DNA from: Streptomyces tuirus
GTDB taxonomy: Bacteria; Actinomycetota; Actinomycetes; Streptomycetales; Streptomycetaceae
Assembly (NCBI GenBank): GCA_018195615.1
Contig: JAGTPG010000002.1
Location: 5,635,501 to 5,699,500, forward strand
DNA length: 64,000 nt
Direction of reading: 5' to 3'
The position numbers and the translations under genes were made by a program. Positions 19,761-29,478 of this stretch are shown here, one piece after another (the first letter of the stretch is position 1; each line of letters opens with the position of its first letter). Under the pieces are notes generated by a model, which saw only the letters and a list, made by a program, of their open reading frames with translations, made no database searches and was not told where the DNA came from.

Positions 19761-21191
19761 GTGGGCCGCATCCGCCGGCGCTTGAGCGGGCGGCGGCCGA
19801 AGCTCGTCTCGCTGCGTACGACGTTCGCCGTGTCGTTCGCGGCGGTGACGGCGGCGGTGACGATCCTGGTCGGCATCCTGTCCTACAGCGCGGCGGCCCG
19901 GCTGGTGCGGGTGGACCAGCAGTCCGTGTTCGACGAGGTCGTGCAGGACCTGCGGGGCGAGGTGCGGGAGAACCGGATGTCGCCGGGTGATTTCTCCTCC
20001 GCCGCGCCCGGCCACGACCTGGTGCGGCCCGCCCGCACGGACGTGCAGGTGCTCGGCCCGGACGGGCATGTCGTCGACAAGGGCAGCCCGGGGCTGCCGG
20101 TGACCGGCGCCGACGTGCGGATCGCGGCCGCGGTGACGTCCGGGCGGGTGGTCGAGCACAGGGACGTCGACGTGGGCGACGACGTCTACCGGGTCGCGAC
20201 CGTCTCCCTCGGCGGCGGCCGGGGCGCGGTGCAGGTCGCGCAGGAGTTCAGTGACGTCGAGGACCTGCTGCGGGCGCTGCAGCGGCGGACGCTGCTGCTG
20301 ATGGCCGCCGTCGTGATCGCCGCCGGCCTGTTCGGCTGGTGGCTGGCCCGGCGGATCACGCGCCGCCTGGTCGTCCTCACCGACGCCGCCGAGGACGTCG
20401 CCCGCACCCGCCGGCTCGGCATCCAGGTGCCCGTCGCCGGGCACGACGAGGTGGGCCGGCTGGGCCGTGCCTTCGACCGCATGCTGGGCCGGCTCGCGCA
20501 GTCCGAGGAGGACCAGCGCCGGCTGGTCCAGGACGCGGGCCACGAGCTGCGGACGCCGCTGACCTCGCTGCGTACGAACATCTCCCTGCTCCGCCGGATC
20601 GACGAACTCCCGCCCGAGACCCGCGAGGAACTGGTCGCCGACCTCGGGCAGGAGGCCCGTGAGCTGACCGACCTGGTCAACGAGCTCGTCGACCTCGCGG
20701 CCGGGCAGTCCGACACAGAGCCGCCGCGGCGGGTGGACGTCGCCGACATCGCGGAGGAGGTGGCGGGTCTCGCCCGGCGCCGCAGCGGGCGGCGGATCGT
20801 GCTCCGCGCGAGTGGCGACACCACGACCGACGGGCGGCCCGGGATGCTGACCCGGGCGCTGTCCAACCTCGTCGAGAACGCGGTGAAGTTCGACCAGGGC
20901 GGCACGGCCCCCATCGAGCTGGTCGTCGCAGGGCCCGCCCGGCCCGGCACGATCCGCGTCGAGGTCCTCGACCGCGGCCCCGGCATCACCGAACCCGACC
21001 TCGCCCGCGTCTTCGACCGCTTCTACCGCGCCGCCGACGCCCGCTCCCTGCCGGGCTCCGGCCTGGGCCTGTCCATCGTCCGCGAGGTGGCACTGGCGCA
21101 CGGGGGAGCGCCGTTCGCGTTCCGCAGGGAAGGGGGCGGAACGGTGATCGGGTTCACGGTGGGCGGAGGCCTCGCCGGGGGCGACCACTGA
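19761..21191 (+). CDS. HAMP-domain sensor histidine kinase
   Basis: 476 aa. Transmembrane segments at about 22-44 and 178-197 flank an extracytoplasmic sensor domain of about 130 residues. HAMP (198-250), the H box with His261 (HELRTPLTS), the N box (NLVENAVKFD), and the G boxes (DRGPGI, GSGLGLSIV) complete a class I kinase. It follows the response regulator with no gap. Signal unknown. Confidence 0.93.
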   Translation: MGRIRRRLSGRRPKLVSLRTTFAVSFAAVTAAVTILVGILSYSAAARLVRVDQQSVFDEVVQDLRGEVRENRMSPGDFSSAAPGHDLVRPARTDVQVLGPDGHVVDKGSPGLPVTGADVRIAAAVTSGRVVEHRDVDVGDDVYRVATVSLGGGRGAVQVAQEFSDVEDLLRALQRRTLLLMAAVVIAAGLFGWWLARRITRRLVVLTDAAEDVARTRRLGIQVPVAGHDEVGRLGRAFDRMLGRLAQSEEDQRRLVQDAGHELRTPLTSLRTNISLLRRIDELPPETREELVADLGQEARELTDLVNELVDLAAGQSDTEPPRRVDVADIAEEVAGLARRRSGRRIVLRASGDTTTDGRPGMLTRALSNLVENAVKFDQGGTAPIELVVAGPARPGTIRVEVLDRGPGITEPDLARVFDRFYRAADARSLPGSGLGLSIVREVALAHGGAPFAFRREGGGTVIGFTVGGGLAGGDH

Positions 21192-21353
21192 GCACGGCTT
21201 CGCCGCGGGCGGCTCCGGGGGGCGTCGGCTACGGGGTGGTGCAGCTGCCCGTGGTGGGCGTGTGCCGTGATCTCCGCGTGCGAGCGCGCCGGGGTGAGCA
21301 GACATGGCTTGGGGCTGCGGTCGGCGCGCCCCGGGTGAGGGAGGACCGGTAGC

Positions 21354-22619
21354 GTGCTGAGTGATGAGGAGGCCGCCGCCCTGGCGGAGATCGACGAGGC
21401 GGCCCTGGCCCGGACGCTGCAGGAGCTGATAGCCGTCCCGAGCGTGACCGGGAGCCCCGCCGAGTCGGAGCTCCAGCACCAGCTGGCGGGCCGGCTGGAG
21501 TGGCTCGGTCTGGACACCGACCTGTGGTCCATGGACCTGCCCGCGCTACGGGCGCACCCGGACTTCCCGGGCACGGAGGCGCCCCGCGACGAGGCCTGGG
21601 GCCTGGTGGGGACCACCCCGGACGGCGGCGACGGCCCCACGCTCGTCCTCCAGGGGCACGTGGACGTCGTACCGCCCGGCGACCTGGCGGCCTGGGACGG
21701 CGACCCGTTCGTGCCCCGGGTGACCGGGGACGTGATCCACGGGCGCGGCGCCTGCGACATGAAGGCCGGCCTCGCGGCGCACCTCGCCGCGCTGGCGGCG
21801 ATCCGCGCGGCCGGGATCCGCCTGCGCGGCCGGGTCGCCGTGCACTTCGTCGTCGGCGAGGAGGACGGCGGCGTCGGCGCCTTCGGCACCCTGCGCCGCG
21901 GCTACGGCGGAGACGCCTGTGTCATCGCGGAGCCCACCGCCGGCACGCTGATCACCGCCAACGCGGGCGCCCTGACGTTCCGTGTCACGGTGCCCGGCCG
22001 GGCCGCCCACGCCAGTTCGAGGGAGCGGGGCGTCAGCGCGATCGACGCCTACCTGCCCCTGCACCGGGCCCTGGCCCGCCTGGAGTCCGTACGCAACACC
22101 GACCCCGACCCGCTGCTGGCGGAGTACCCGATCCCCTGCGCCCTGTCCGTCGGCACCCTGCGCTCCGGCGACTGGGCGAGCAGCGTGCCGGACCTGCTGG
22201 TCGCCGAGGGGCGGCTCGGCGTCCGCCTCGACGAGGACCCGGCCGAGGCACGCCGCGCGCTGGAGCGGTGCGTGACCGAGGCCTGCGCCAGCGACCCCTG
22301 GCTGCGCGACCACCCGCCGACCGTGACCTGGCCGGGCGGCCAGTTCGCCCCCGGCCGCCTCCCGCGGAACCACCCCCTGCCGGACATCCTCCGCACCGCC
22401 TGGACCGACACCACGGGCCGCCCGCCCCTGCGCGAACGAGGCGCGACCTATGGCAGCGACCTGCGGCTGTACGCCGGGGCCGGGATCCCGACGCTCCAGT
22501 TCGGGCCGGGGGACATCCAGGTGGCGCACAGTGCGGGGGAGCGGGTGTCGGTGCGGGAGGTCGTGGAGGTGGCCCGGGCGTTGGTGGTGGCGGTGCTGCG
22601 GGTGGTCGGCACGAAATGA
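21354..22619 (+). CDS. M20-family metallopeptidase (ArgE/DapE-like)
   Basis: 421 aa. Zinc ligands of the family are visible: H and D in QGHVDVVPPGD, D in GRGACDMK, the catalytic EED, a later acidic residue in IAEPT and the C-terminal His in QVAHSAGE. A dimerisation lid domain starts at TANAGALTFRVTV. It would deacylate or hydrolyse an N-acyl amino acid or dipeptide; the exact substrate is not predictable. Starts at a GTG with little Shine-Dalgarno sequence. Convergent with the ABM gene. Confidence 0.87.
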   Translation: MLSDEEAAALAEIDEAALARTLQELIAVPSVTGSPAESELQHQLAGRLEWLGLDTDLWSMDLPALRAHPDFPGTEAPRDEAWGLVGTTPDGGDGPTLVLQGHVDVVPPGDLAAWDGDPFVPRVTGDVIHGRGACDMKAGLAAHLAALAAIRAAGIRLRGRVAVHFVVGEEDGGVGAFGTLRRGYGGDACVIAEPTAGTLITANAGALTFRVTVPGRAAHASSRERGVSAIDAYLPLHRALARLESVRNTDPDPLLAEYPIPCALSVGTLRSGDWASSVPDLLVAEGRLGVRLDEDPAEARRALERCVTEACASDPWLRDHPPTVTWPGGQFAPGRLPRNHPLPDILRTAWTDTTGRPPLRERGATYGSDLRLYAGAGIPTLQFGPGDIQVAHSAGERVSVREVVEVARALVVAVLRVVGTK

Positions 22620-22641
22620 CGTCCGCCGCCTGCCCGGCTGC

Positions 22642-23238
22642 TCACGACCCGCCGGGTCGCAGCACGCGGTGGAGGTGGAAGCGCCCGCCGTGCGTGAGCC
22701 GCACCCCGGGTGTCCCCGAGAACAGCTCGTGTCCCTTGTCGTGGTCGCCGGCCTCGGCCGCCTCCTGGTGCGCCTCGGCGCTGGTCCACTCGGTGTACAG
22801 CAGTACCCGGCTGCCGTCGACGCTGTGCAGGAAGTGGGCCGAGATCGCCCCGGGATGCCCGCCGTCGCCTGGCTGGGCGGCGATCACCGCGTCGGTGAAG
22901 GAGCGCTGCCGCTCCGGCCCGTCGACGTCGAACGCGGCGGTGATCAGACAGCCCGGGACGCGCGTCTCGGGCTTCTCGGCCAGGCTGCGGTACAGCCGGT
23001 AGCGCGGCGGACCGTCCGGTGTCACCGCCGCCTCCTCGCTCCACTGGGCGACCGTCAGCACGGTCTCCCCGTCCGTGCTCAGGAACCAGCTGACGGCGGC
23101 GAGCCCGGCCGGCGGTGACGCCAGCCGGCCGGACTCCTCCTCCACCAGAGCCTGTTGCCGATCACGGCTGTCGGCGTACCGGGTGCCGATGACCAACGTG
23201 CCGGGGAGGGTCGGGTCCGGGAAGGCGGCTGAGGACAC
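22642..23238 (-). CDS. tandem antibiotic biosynthesis monooxygenase (ABM) domain protein
   Basis: 198 aa containing two ABM-like ferredoxin-fold halves: residues about 14-85 (VIGTRYADS...SWFLSTDGETVLTVAQWSEE) and 98-185 (ITAAFDVDG...HFLHSVDGSRVLLYTEWTSAE). The repeated phrase 'DG..VL...W' marks the same strand in each half. ABM domains include heme-degrading enzymes, quinol monooxygenases and signalling proteins; no catalytic assignment is possible. AAGGAG lies nine bases before the GTG. Confidence 0.8.
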   Translation of the reverse strand: MSSAAFPDPTLPGTLVIGTRYADSRDRQQALVEEESGRLASPPAGLAAVSWFLSTDGETVLTVAQWSEEAAVTPDGPPRYRLYRSLAEKPETRVPGCLITAAFDVDGPERQRSFTDAVIAAQPGDGGHPGAISAHFLHSVDGSRVLLYTEWTSAEAHQEAAEAGDHDKGHELFSGTPGVRLTHGGRFHLHRVLRPGGS

Positions 23239-23348
23239 GGACGGAACTCCTTCGCGTGGGGAAGTGGAACCGTGATGGTGCCCCTGGCCGGTGGCGCGCG
23301 GTCAACTGCTTTACGGAGCACGGCAGATGACCGGGCCGGGTGTACGCG

Positions 23349-24988
23349 TCACACCGCCAGCCACACCGCCTGGTCCGGGCCCAGCCGGCCGTTCTCGAGC
23401 GGGCCGCTGGACAGGAGCGGCGCGGAGTGTGCCGGGAGTTCGTACGGCTCGGCGGATAGGTTGACCGCGCAGACGAAGCCCGGCTCGCGGCTGAAGGCCA
23501 GGACGCCCTCGGGAGTGTCCAGCCAGGTCATGGTGCCGTCGCCCAGGGCGGGGTGGTCGTGGCGGAGGCGCAGGGCCGTGCGGTACAGCTCCAGCATGGA
23601 GGCCGGGTCGCCGGCCTGCGACTCGACGGTGCGGTCGGCCCAGTCGGCGGGCTGCGGCAGCCAGGGGGCGGCTGTACTGCCTTCGGGGCTGAAGCCGTAG
23701 GGGGCCGTCCGGCCGGACCAGGGGATCGGGACGCGGCATCCGTCCCGCCCCCGGTCGGTGTGCCCGGAGCGTTCCCAGGTCGGGTCCTGGAGGACGTCCT
23801 CGGGCAGGTCCTCGACCTCGGGCAGGCCGAGTTCCTCGCCCTGGTAGACGTAGGCGCCGCCGGGCAGGGCGAGCATCAGCAGGGCGGCGGCCCGGGCGCG
23901 CCGGATGCCGAGGTCCAGGTCGAGGGGCCCTCCGGGCGGTAGCTCTCGTTGGCCACCCAGCGCCGGGCGGTCCGGCGGCCGTAGCGGCTGGGGTGGCGCA
24001 TCACGTCGTGGTTGGAGAGGACCCAGGTGGCCGGAGCGCCCACCGCGCCGAGCATGGCCAGGGAGTCGTCGATGACCGCGCGCAGGTCCTTCGGGTCCCA
24101 GCTCGACATCAGGAAGTCGAAGTTGAAGGCGGTGTGCAGGCCGTCCTGGCGGACGTAGGCGGCGAGTCGTTCGGGCGTGTCCGCCCAGGCCTCGGCGACG
24201 AAAGAGCGGTCGCCGGGGAACTCGTCGGCGACCCTGCGCCAGGCCCGGTATATCTCGTGCACCTCGTCACGGTCCCAGTGCGGGTGGTCGATGTGCCGCA
24301 GCGGCTGCCCCTCGTCCGGATCCCGGCGGGGCGGCAGGTCGGGCAGTTCCGGGTGCTTGATCAGCCCGTGGGCGACGTCGATGCGGAAGCCGTCGACACC
24401 GCGGCTGAACCAGAACCGCAGGACCGACTCGAACTCGGACCGGACCTCGGGGTGCTGCCAGTTCAGGTCGGGCTGCTGGGGTGCGAACAGGTGCAGGTAC
24501 CACTGCCCGTCGGGCAGCCGGGTCCAGGCCGGGCCGCCGAAGCAGGAGACCCAGTCGTTCGGCGGCTGCGCACCGTCGGGCCCCCGGCCCGGGCGGAAGA
24601 CGTACCGCTCGCGCTCCGGACTGCCCGGGCCGGCCGTCAACGCGGCCTGGAACCAGGCGTGCTGGTCGGAGGTGTGGTTGGGCACGATGTCGGGAATCAC
24701 GCGGATCCCGTGCGCGTGTGCCTCCTCGATGAGCCGCTCGGCGTCGGACAGCGTGCCGAACCGCGGGTCGATGTCGCGGAAGTCGGCGACGTCGTAGCCG
24801 TGGTCGGCCATCGGCGACTTGTACCAGGGGTTGATCCAGATGGCGTCCACGCCCAGGGACTTCAGATACGGCAGGCGGGAGCGGAGGCCGGCGATGTCGC
24901 CGACGCCGTCGCCGTTGCCGTCGGCGAAACTGCGGATGTAGACCTGGTAGATGACGGCACTGCGCCACCAGGGTGCGGAACGGGGCAT
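23349..24988 (-). CDS. GH13 alpha-glucosidase (oligo-1,6/maltodextrin type), one frameshift
   Basis: About 546 aa after correction. GH13 regions are complete: VVPNH-type IVPNHTS, nucleophile D204 in GFRIDVAHG, acid/base E266 in FVAEAW, and D328 in LSNHDV. The C-terminal beta domain ends RLGPDQAVWLAV. The break lies in GGGCCCCTCGAC (23924-23927 on the plus strand), where one extra C restores a join to LMLALPGGAYVYQGEELG. It is the last gene of the importer operon, with no signal peptide, so imported oligosaccharides would be cleaved in the cytoplasm to glucose. Confidence 0.9.
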
Positions 24989-25015
24989 GTCACTCCTTGC
25001 AGAGCACGGGGGTGG

Positions 25016-25852
25016 CTATTTCGCGGCGCCGGCGGTGAGCCCGGCGACGATGCGGCGCTGGAAGAGCAGCACCATGACCACCAGCGGGACGGTGACGAGC
25101 ACACCCGCGGCCATCTGGCTGCCGAACGGGGTCTCGTAGGTCGTCGCGCCGGTGAACTTGGAGATGGCGACCGTGGCGGTCTGCATGCCGGGCTTGTTGG
25201 TCATCGACAGGGCGATGAGGAACTCGTTCCAGGCGGCGATGAAGGTGATGATGGCGGTGGTGAAGATGCCCGGCGCGGCGAGGGGCACGATGACCTTGCG
25301 GAAGGCCTGGCCGCGGGTGCAGCCGTCGACCATGGCGGCGTGTTCCAGTTCGTCGGGCATCTGACGGAAGAACGTGGTCAGGTTCCACACCGCCAGTGGC
25401 AGCGCGAAGGACATGCTCGGCACGATCATCGCCTGGTAGGTGTTGATCCAGCCGATGTCGGTGAACAGCTTCAGCAGCGGCACCACGATCGACACCACCG
25501 GGAACATCGAGGTGGCGATGATCAGCGTCAGGATCAGCCGCTTGAAACGGAACTCCAGCCGCGCCATCGCGTAGGCGGTGAAGGTGGCCAGCAGCAGCGC
25601 CAGTACGGTCGTGATCCCGGCGACGACCAGACTGTTGAGCAGCGCGCGCCCGAAGCCCTGCGTGGGGTCGAACACGGCCCGGTAGTTCGCGAAGGAGACC
25701 GGGGAGGGGATCAGCGACGTGCTGAAGATGTCGCCGGTGCTGCGGAGGCTGGAGACCAGCATCCAGTAGAACGGGGCCAGACAGTAGGCCACGACCGCGA
25801 CGACACCCGCGTACACGAGCCCGTTGCGCCATCTCGCGGTGCTCGTCGTCAT
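25016..25852 (-). CDS. sugar ABC transporter permease, MalG-like
   Basis: 278 aa with six predicted membrane helices. The EAA loop is EHAAMVDGCTRGQAFRKVIVP, which docks to the ATPase. The start ATG overlaps the stop of the upstream permease by 4 bases (ATGA) once that gene's frame is corrected. No ATPase gene lies in this operon; Streptomyces sugar importers commonly share the separate ATPase MsiK. Confidence 0.92.
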   Translation of the reverse strand: MTTSTARWRNGLVYAGVVAVVAYCLAPFYWMLVSSLRSTGDIFSTSLIPSPVSFANYRAVFDPTQGFGRALLNSLVVAGITTVLALLLATFTAYAMARLEFRFKRLILTLIIATSMFPVVSIVVPLLKLFTDIGWINTYQAMIVPSMSFALPLAVWNLTTFFRQMPDELEHAAMVDGCTRGQAFRKVIVPLAAPGIFTTAIITFIAAWNEFLIALSMTNKPGMQTATVAISKFTGATTYETPFGSQMAAGVLVTVPLVVMVLLFQRRIVAGLTAGAAK

Positions 25853-26858
25853 GCCGTCACCTCCCTACGGCGGAGGAACACCCGGCGTTTGCGACCGCCT
25901 CCGCCCCGACCAGGTCCGTGCCGAGCAGCCGGACGAAGGCGAGCGCGATCAGGAAGACGTAGAGGAAGAGGATCACCGCGTACGCGGAGGCCGGTCCGAA
26001 GCGGACGTTGGACGCCTCGTTCTGCGCGAGCATCGACAGCGTCTCCACCGAGTGCTTCTGCGCGCCGACGAGGATGTAGGGCAGGTCGAACATCCGCAGG
26101 GCGTCCATGCAGCGGAACAGCACGGCCACCAGCAGCGCGGGCTTCACCAAGGGCAGGGTGATGTGCCAGAACCGGCGTACCGGGCGGGCCCCGTCCATGC
26201 GGGCGGCCTCGTAGACCTCCTTCGGGATGACCTGGAGGCCGGCCAGCACCAGCAGCCCGATGAAGGGCGCGGTCTTCCACACCTCGGCGACGATGACGGC
26301 GACCTTGGCGTGGAAGCCCTCGGTGGTCCACAGGATCTGCTGCCCGAGCAGCGCGTTGGCCACACCGTCGCTGTTGAAGATCCACCGCCACAACAGTCCG
26401 GAGATGGCCGTCGGCACCGCCCAGGGCACCAGGATCCCGGCCCGCACCAGGGCCCGGCCCCGGAACGCCTTGTGCATGATCAGCGCCATGGCGACCCCGA
26501 TCACCGTCTCCAGACCGACGGTGACCACGGTGAAGAACGTGGTGTTCCAGAAGGCGTTCCAGAACCGCGCCCCGGCCTCGCCGAAGATGTCGGCGTAGTT
26601 CAGCAGGCCGACGAACGGCTCGGTGTCGCTGATGAACCCGGTGGCAGGGTCGAGGCCCTTCGGCCCGTACAGCGATTCCTTCAGTGCCATGAGCGTCGGG
26701 TAGAGCACGACGATCGTCAGCACCAGCAGTGTCGGGGAGACCAGCAGCGCGGCCAGCCGGCCCGCCCCGGCGGTCGCACGGCCCCGCGCCGCCGGCGGCT
26801 GAGGCCGCGTACCGGCGCCGGCCTGTGCCGGGACCTCGGTCACGGTCCCCGCCCTCAC
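25849..26858 (-). CDS. sugar ABC transporter permease, MalF-like, 3'-terminal frameshift
   Basis: About 336 aa. It has an N-terminal Ala/Gly/Pro-rich cytoplasmic tail and six membrane helices. The EAA loop is EAARMDGARPVRRFWHITLP. As read, the protein ends in VANAGCSSAVGR at 25857. Adding one G/C at 25904-25907 gives an ending GRKRRVFLRRREVTA whose TGA overlaps the next ATG, the arrangement expected in this operon. Its own GTG overlaps the stop of the binding-protein gene by 4 bases. Confidence 0.9.
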
Positions 26859-28138
26859 CGCGCCACGGCCTTCCGCAGCGCCTTCTGCAGGTCCCTCAGC
26901 GCCTGCGCGCTGCTCTTCTCACCGGTCAGGGCGGCGTACGTCTCCTGCTGGACCGCCGAGGTCACGTCCCCGTACGGCACCACCCGGGGCCGCGGCACGG
27001 CCCGCAGGACGGACTCCTTGAGGACCGGCAGGTACGGGTACTGCTCGATGAGCGCCTTGTCGTCGTAGAGCGCGGCGTACGGCGGGGCGAGGGAGGCGTC
27101 CCTCAGGAAGGTCGCCGTGTTCTCCTCGCTGGTCATGAACTCGATGAAGTCCAGGGCCGTCGCCTTGTTCCTCGCCGACGAGGACACGGCCATGTTGTGG
27201 CCGCCGAGGCTGGAGGAGCCGGGCCCGTTCAGACCGGGCAGCGGCGCGACCCCGAACTTGCCCTTGACGCCGCTCTTCTCAGCCAGGGAGTACATGTACG
27301 GCCAGTTGCGCAGGAAGAGGAGCTTGCCGGACTGGAAGGCCTGGCGGCCGTCCTCCTCCTGGTAGGTGATGGCCTCCTTCGGGATCGTCCTGTCCTCGAA
27401 GGAGTCGACGAGGAAGTCCAGGCCCTTCTTCGCCTCCGGGGTGTCGACGTCCGGCCTGCCGTTCGCGTCGGTGACCCGGCCGCCGGCGGAGTGCACGGCC
27501 TCGGCGAAGTTCACCGTCAGTCCCTCGTACTTCTGGAACTGCCCGGCGTAGCAGGACATGCCCTTCGCCTCGGGAAGCCTCTTCACCTTGGCGCAGGCGC
27601 CGGTCATCTCGCCCCAGGTGGTGGGGGGCTGGGCGACTCCCGCCTTCTTCAGCAGGTCGGTGCGGTAGTAGAGCATGCCGCCGTCCGAGCTGCTCGGCAC
27701 CGCGTACAGACCGCCGCGGTAGCGCGAGGTCTCCACCACCGGCTTCAGCATCTTCGACATCGGGAACCGCTTCTCGGGCAGCTTGTCGATCCACTGGTGG
27801 GCGGCGAACTCCGAGGTCCACACGACGTCGAGGGACAGCACCGTGTAGGCGTCGGACTTCGTCTCCGCGTTCTGGATCATCTGCTGGCGCTGCGCGTCCG
27901 CATCCGTCGGCAGCTGGATGAAGGTGACCTTCTCCTTCGGGTGCGCCTTGTTCCAGCGGTCGAGCATCGGCTGGACGGTGCCCGTGGTGTCCTTGCCGGC
28001 CACGTAGGTGATGGGCCCGCGCCCTTCGAACGACGGTGCCCCGGCCTGCCCGGAGCCGCTGCCGGACGAGCCGCAGGCGGCGAGGAGGAGCCCGGTGGCA
28101 GCGAGCGCGGTCGCTCTGGTCGTGGTTCTGGTCGTCAC
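26855..28138 (-). CDS. extracellular sugar-binding lipoprotein of ABC importer
   Basis: 427 aa. A signal peptide ends in lipobox LLAAC, so the mature protein is anchored outside the membrane. The family 1 solute-binding fold is supported by ITYVAGKDTTG, an LSLDVVWTSEFAA segment and the hinge-like PSSSDGGMLYYRTDLLKKAG. First gene of a four-gene operon (binding protein, two permeases, glucosidase), which points to an alpha-glucoside such as maltose or a maltodextrin as substrate; that is inferred from context. Confidence 0.92.
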   Translation of the reverse strand: MTTRTTTRATALAATGLLLAACGSSGSGSGQAGAPSFEGRGPITYVAGKDTTGTVQPMLDRWNKAHPKEKVTFIQLPTDADAQRQQMIQNAETKSDAYTVLSLDVVWTSEFAAHQWIDKLPEKRFPMSKMLKPVVETSRYRGGLYAVPSSSDGGMLYYRTDLLKKAGVAQPPTTWGEMTGACAKVKRLPEAKGMSCYAGQFQKYEGLTVNFAEAVHSAGGRVTDANGRPDVDTPEAKKGLDFLVDSFEDRTIPKEAITYQEEDGRQAFQSGKLLFLRNWPYMYSLAEKSGVKGKFGVAPLPGLNGPGSSSLGGHNMAVSSSARNKATALDFIEFMTSEENTATFLRDASLAPPYAALYDDKALIEQYPYLPVLKESVLRAVPRPRVVPYGDVTSAVQQETYAALTGEKSSAQALRDLQKALRKAVAR

Positions 28139-28272
28139 TGTCTCTCCTGGTCGTGCGGAGCCGGGGTCACGGTTTCTGAGACTGCGTTGTCACGACGTCT
28201 GCGTCATGAATACGCAGGTCAAAGCCCTGAACACGGACTCCTCCGCAAGGTCGTCGAGCCTTGCGGGACAAC

Positions 28273-28282
28273 GCTTGCAAGC
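28273..28282 (-). promoter_or_regulatory. LacI-type operator candidate of the importer operon
   Basis: GCTTGCAAGC is a perfect 10-bp palindrome about 135 bases upstream of the binding-protein start. CTTGCAAG cores are the kind of site bound by MalR/AglR-like LacI regulators in streptomycetes. Confidence 0.5.
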
Positions 28283-28351
28283 TAGGGGCGTGCTGTGCCG
28301 AAGTCAATGCGTTACCTGGGGGTAATCGGCTGACCACTCGGATCTCGTCCC

Positions 28352-28369
28352 TGTGAAAGCGCTGTCACA
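28352..28369 (+). promoter_or_regulatory. LacI-type operator candidate upstream of the regulator gene
   Basis: TGTGAAAGCGCTGTCACA is palindromic at 16 of 18 positions with the AGCGCT core common in LacI-family operators. It lies 42 bases before the regulator ATG, suggesting autoregulation. Confidence 0.5.
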
Positions 28370-28410
28370 ACGGCACTGGAAAAGGCGAATCCCTGTGCTA
28401 CCGTCCGCTC

Positions 28411-29478
28411 ATGCCTCCAGCTCAGCGGCACCCCACCATGGCCGACGTGGCCGAACGGGCCGGGGTCTCCACCTCCACCGTCTCGCGCACGCTGCGCGGC
28501 CTGTCCACGGTCTCCCCGGAAGTCCGCGCCCGCGTCGAGAAGGCCGCACGCGAGCTGAACTTCGCCGTGTCACGGCAGGCCGCGAGCCTCGTCACGGGCA
28601 GGACCGGAACGGTGGCGGTGCTGGTCCCCACACTCAACTCGTGGTTCATGGGATCCGCCCTGTCCAGTCTGGCCCCGCTGCTGCGGGCGGCGGGCATGCA
28701 GCTGAACGTCTACGAGATCCCCGACATGGCCGAGCGCACCTCGTTCTTCGAGCACCTCCCGGCCCGCCGCAACGCCGACGCGCTCCTGGTGTTCTCCTTC
28801 GACCTCACCGACGAGGAGACCGCCCGGCTGGACGACCTCGGCATGCCGGTGATCTACGTCAGCCAGCACGTCGACGGACGCCCGAGCGTCTACGTCGACG
28901 ACGTGGCCGGCGCCCTGCACGGCACCCGGCACCTGCTCAACCTCGGCCACCGCCGCATCGCCTTCGTCCAGACCGTGGGCGCGAGCGGCTTCTCCTTCAG
29001 CTCCAACGAGCGGCTGCTCGGCTACCAGCAGGCGCTCACCGAAGCGGGCGTTCCGCTCGACGCCGAGCTCGTCGTGTCCACCAGCGTCGGCAGCAAGCGC
29101 GCCGCCGCCGAGTCCCTCGGCACCCTGCTGAGCCTGCGCGAGCCTCCCACCGCGATCTTCGCCGAGCAGGACGAAGTGGCGGTCGCCCTCATCTGGAACC
29201 TCCGCAAGACCCAGATCCCCGTCCCCGACCGCATCTCCGTCCTGGGCTTCGACGACCAGCCGCTCGCCGACTGGTTCGACCTGTCGACGGTCGCCCAGTC
29301 ACCGTCGGACATGGGGCGGGAGGCCGGGGAACTGGCACTGAAGCTCATCGACGACTCGGGTACGGAGCACGAGCGGCACGTCGTCCTGCCGTCGTATGTG
29401 ATCCCGCGCTCCACGACCGCGCCTGTCGCCCCGGCTCGGGGCGAGGAGGACAGGGAGAAGGGGGCCTCTAGTCCTTGA
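28411..29478 (+). CDS. LacI-family transcriptional regulator
   Basis: 355 aa. The N-terminal helix-turn-helix is MADVAERAGVSTSTVSRTLRG with the hinge helix KAARELNFAVSRQAASL. A periplasmic-binding-like sensor domain follows (VAVLVPTLNSWFMG...SVLGFDDQPLAD). Divergent from the importer operon, with two palindromes between, so it most likely represses the importer until a sugar binds. It overlaps the 3' end of the convergent GNAT gene by 11 bases. Confidence 0.92.
   Translation: MPPAQRHPTMADVAERAGVSTSTVSRTLRGLSTVSPEVRARVEKAARELNFAVSRQAASLVTGRTGTVAVLVPTLNSWFMGSALSSLAPLLRAAGMQLNVYEIPDMAERTSFFEHLPARRNADALLVFSFDLTDEETARLDDLGMPVIYVSQHVDGRPSVYVDDVAGALHGTRHLLNLGHRRIAFVQTVGASGFSFSSNERLLGYQQALTEAGVPLDAELVVSTSVGSKRAAAESLGTLLSLREPPTAIFAEQDEVAVALIWNLRKTQIPVPDRISVLGFDDQPLADWFDLSTVAQSPSDMGREAGELALKLIDDSGTEHERHVVLPSYVIPRSTTAPVAPARGEEDREKGASSP

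Noticed and set aside
24000..28285. Plus-strand frames across the sugar importer operon
   Set aside because: They oppose intact ABC transporter and GH13 genes; translations lack any recognisable motif.
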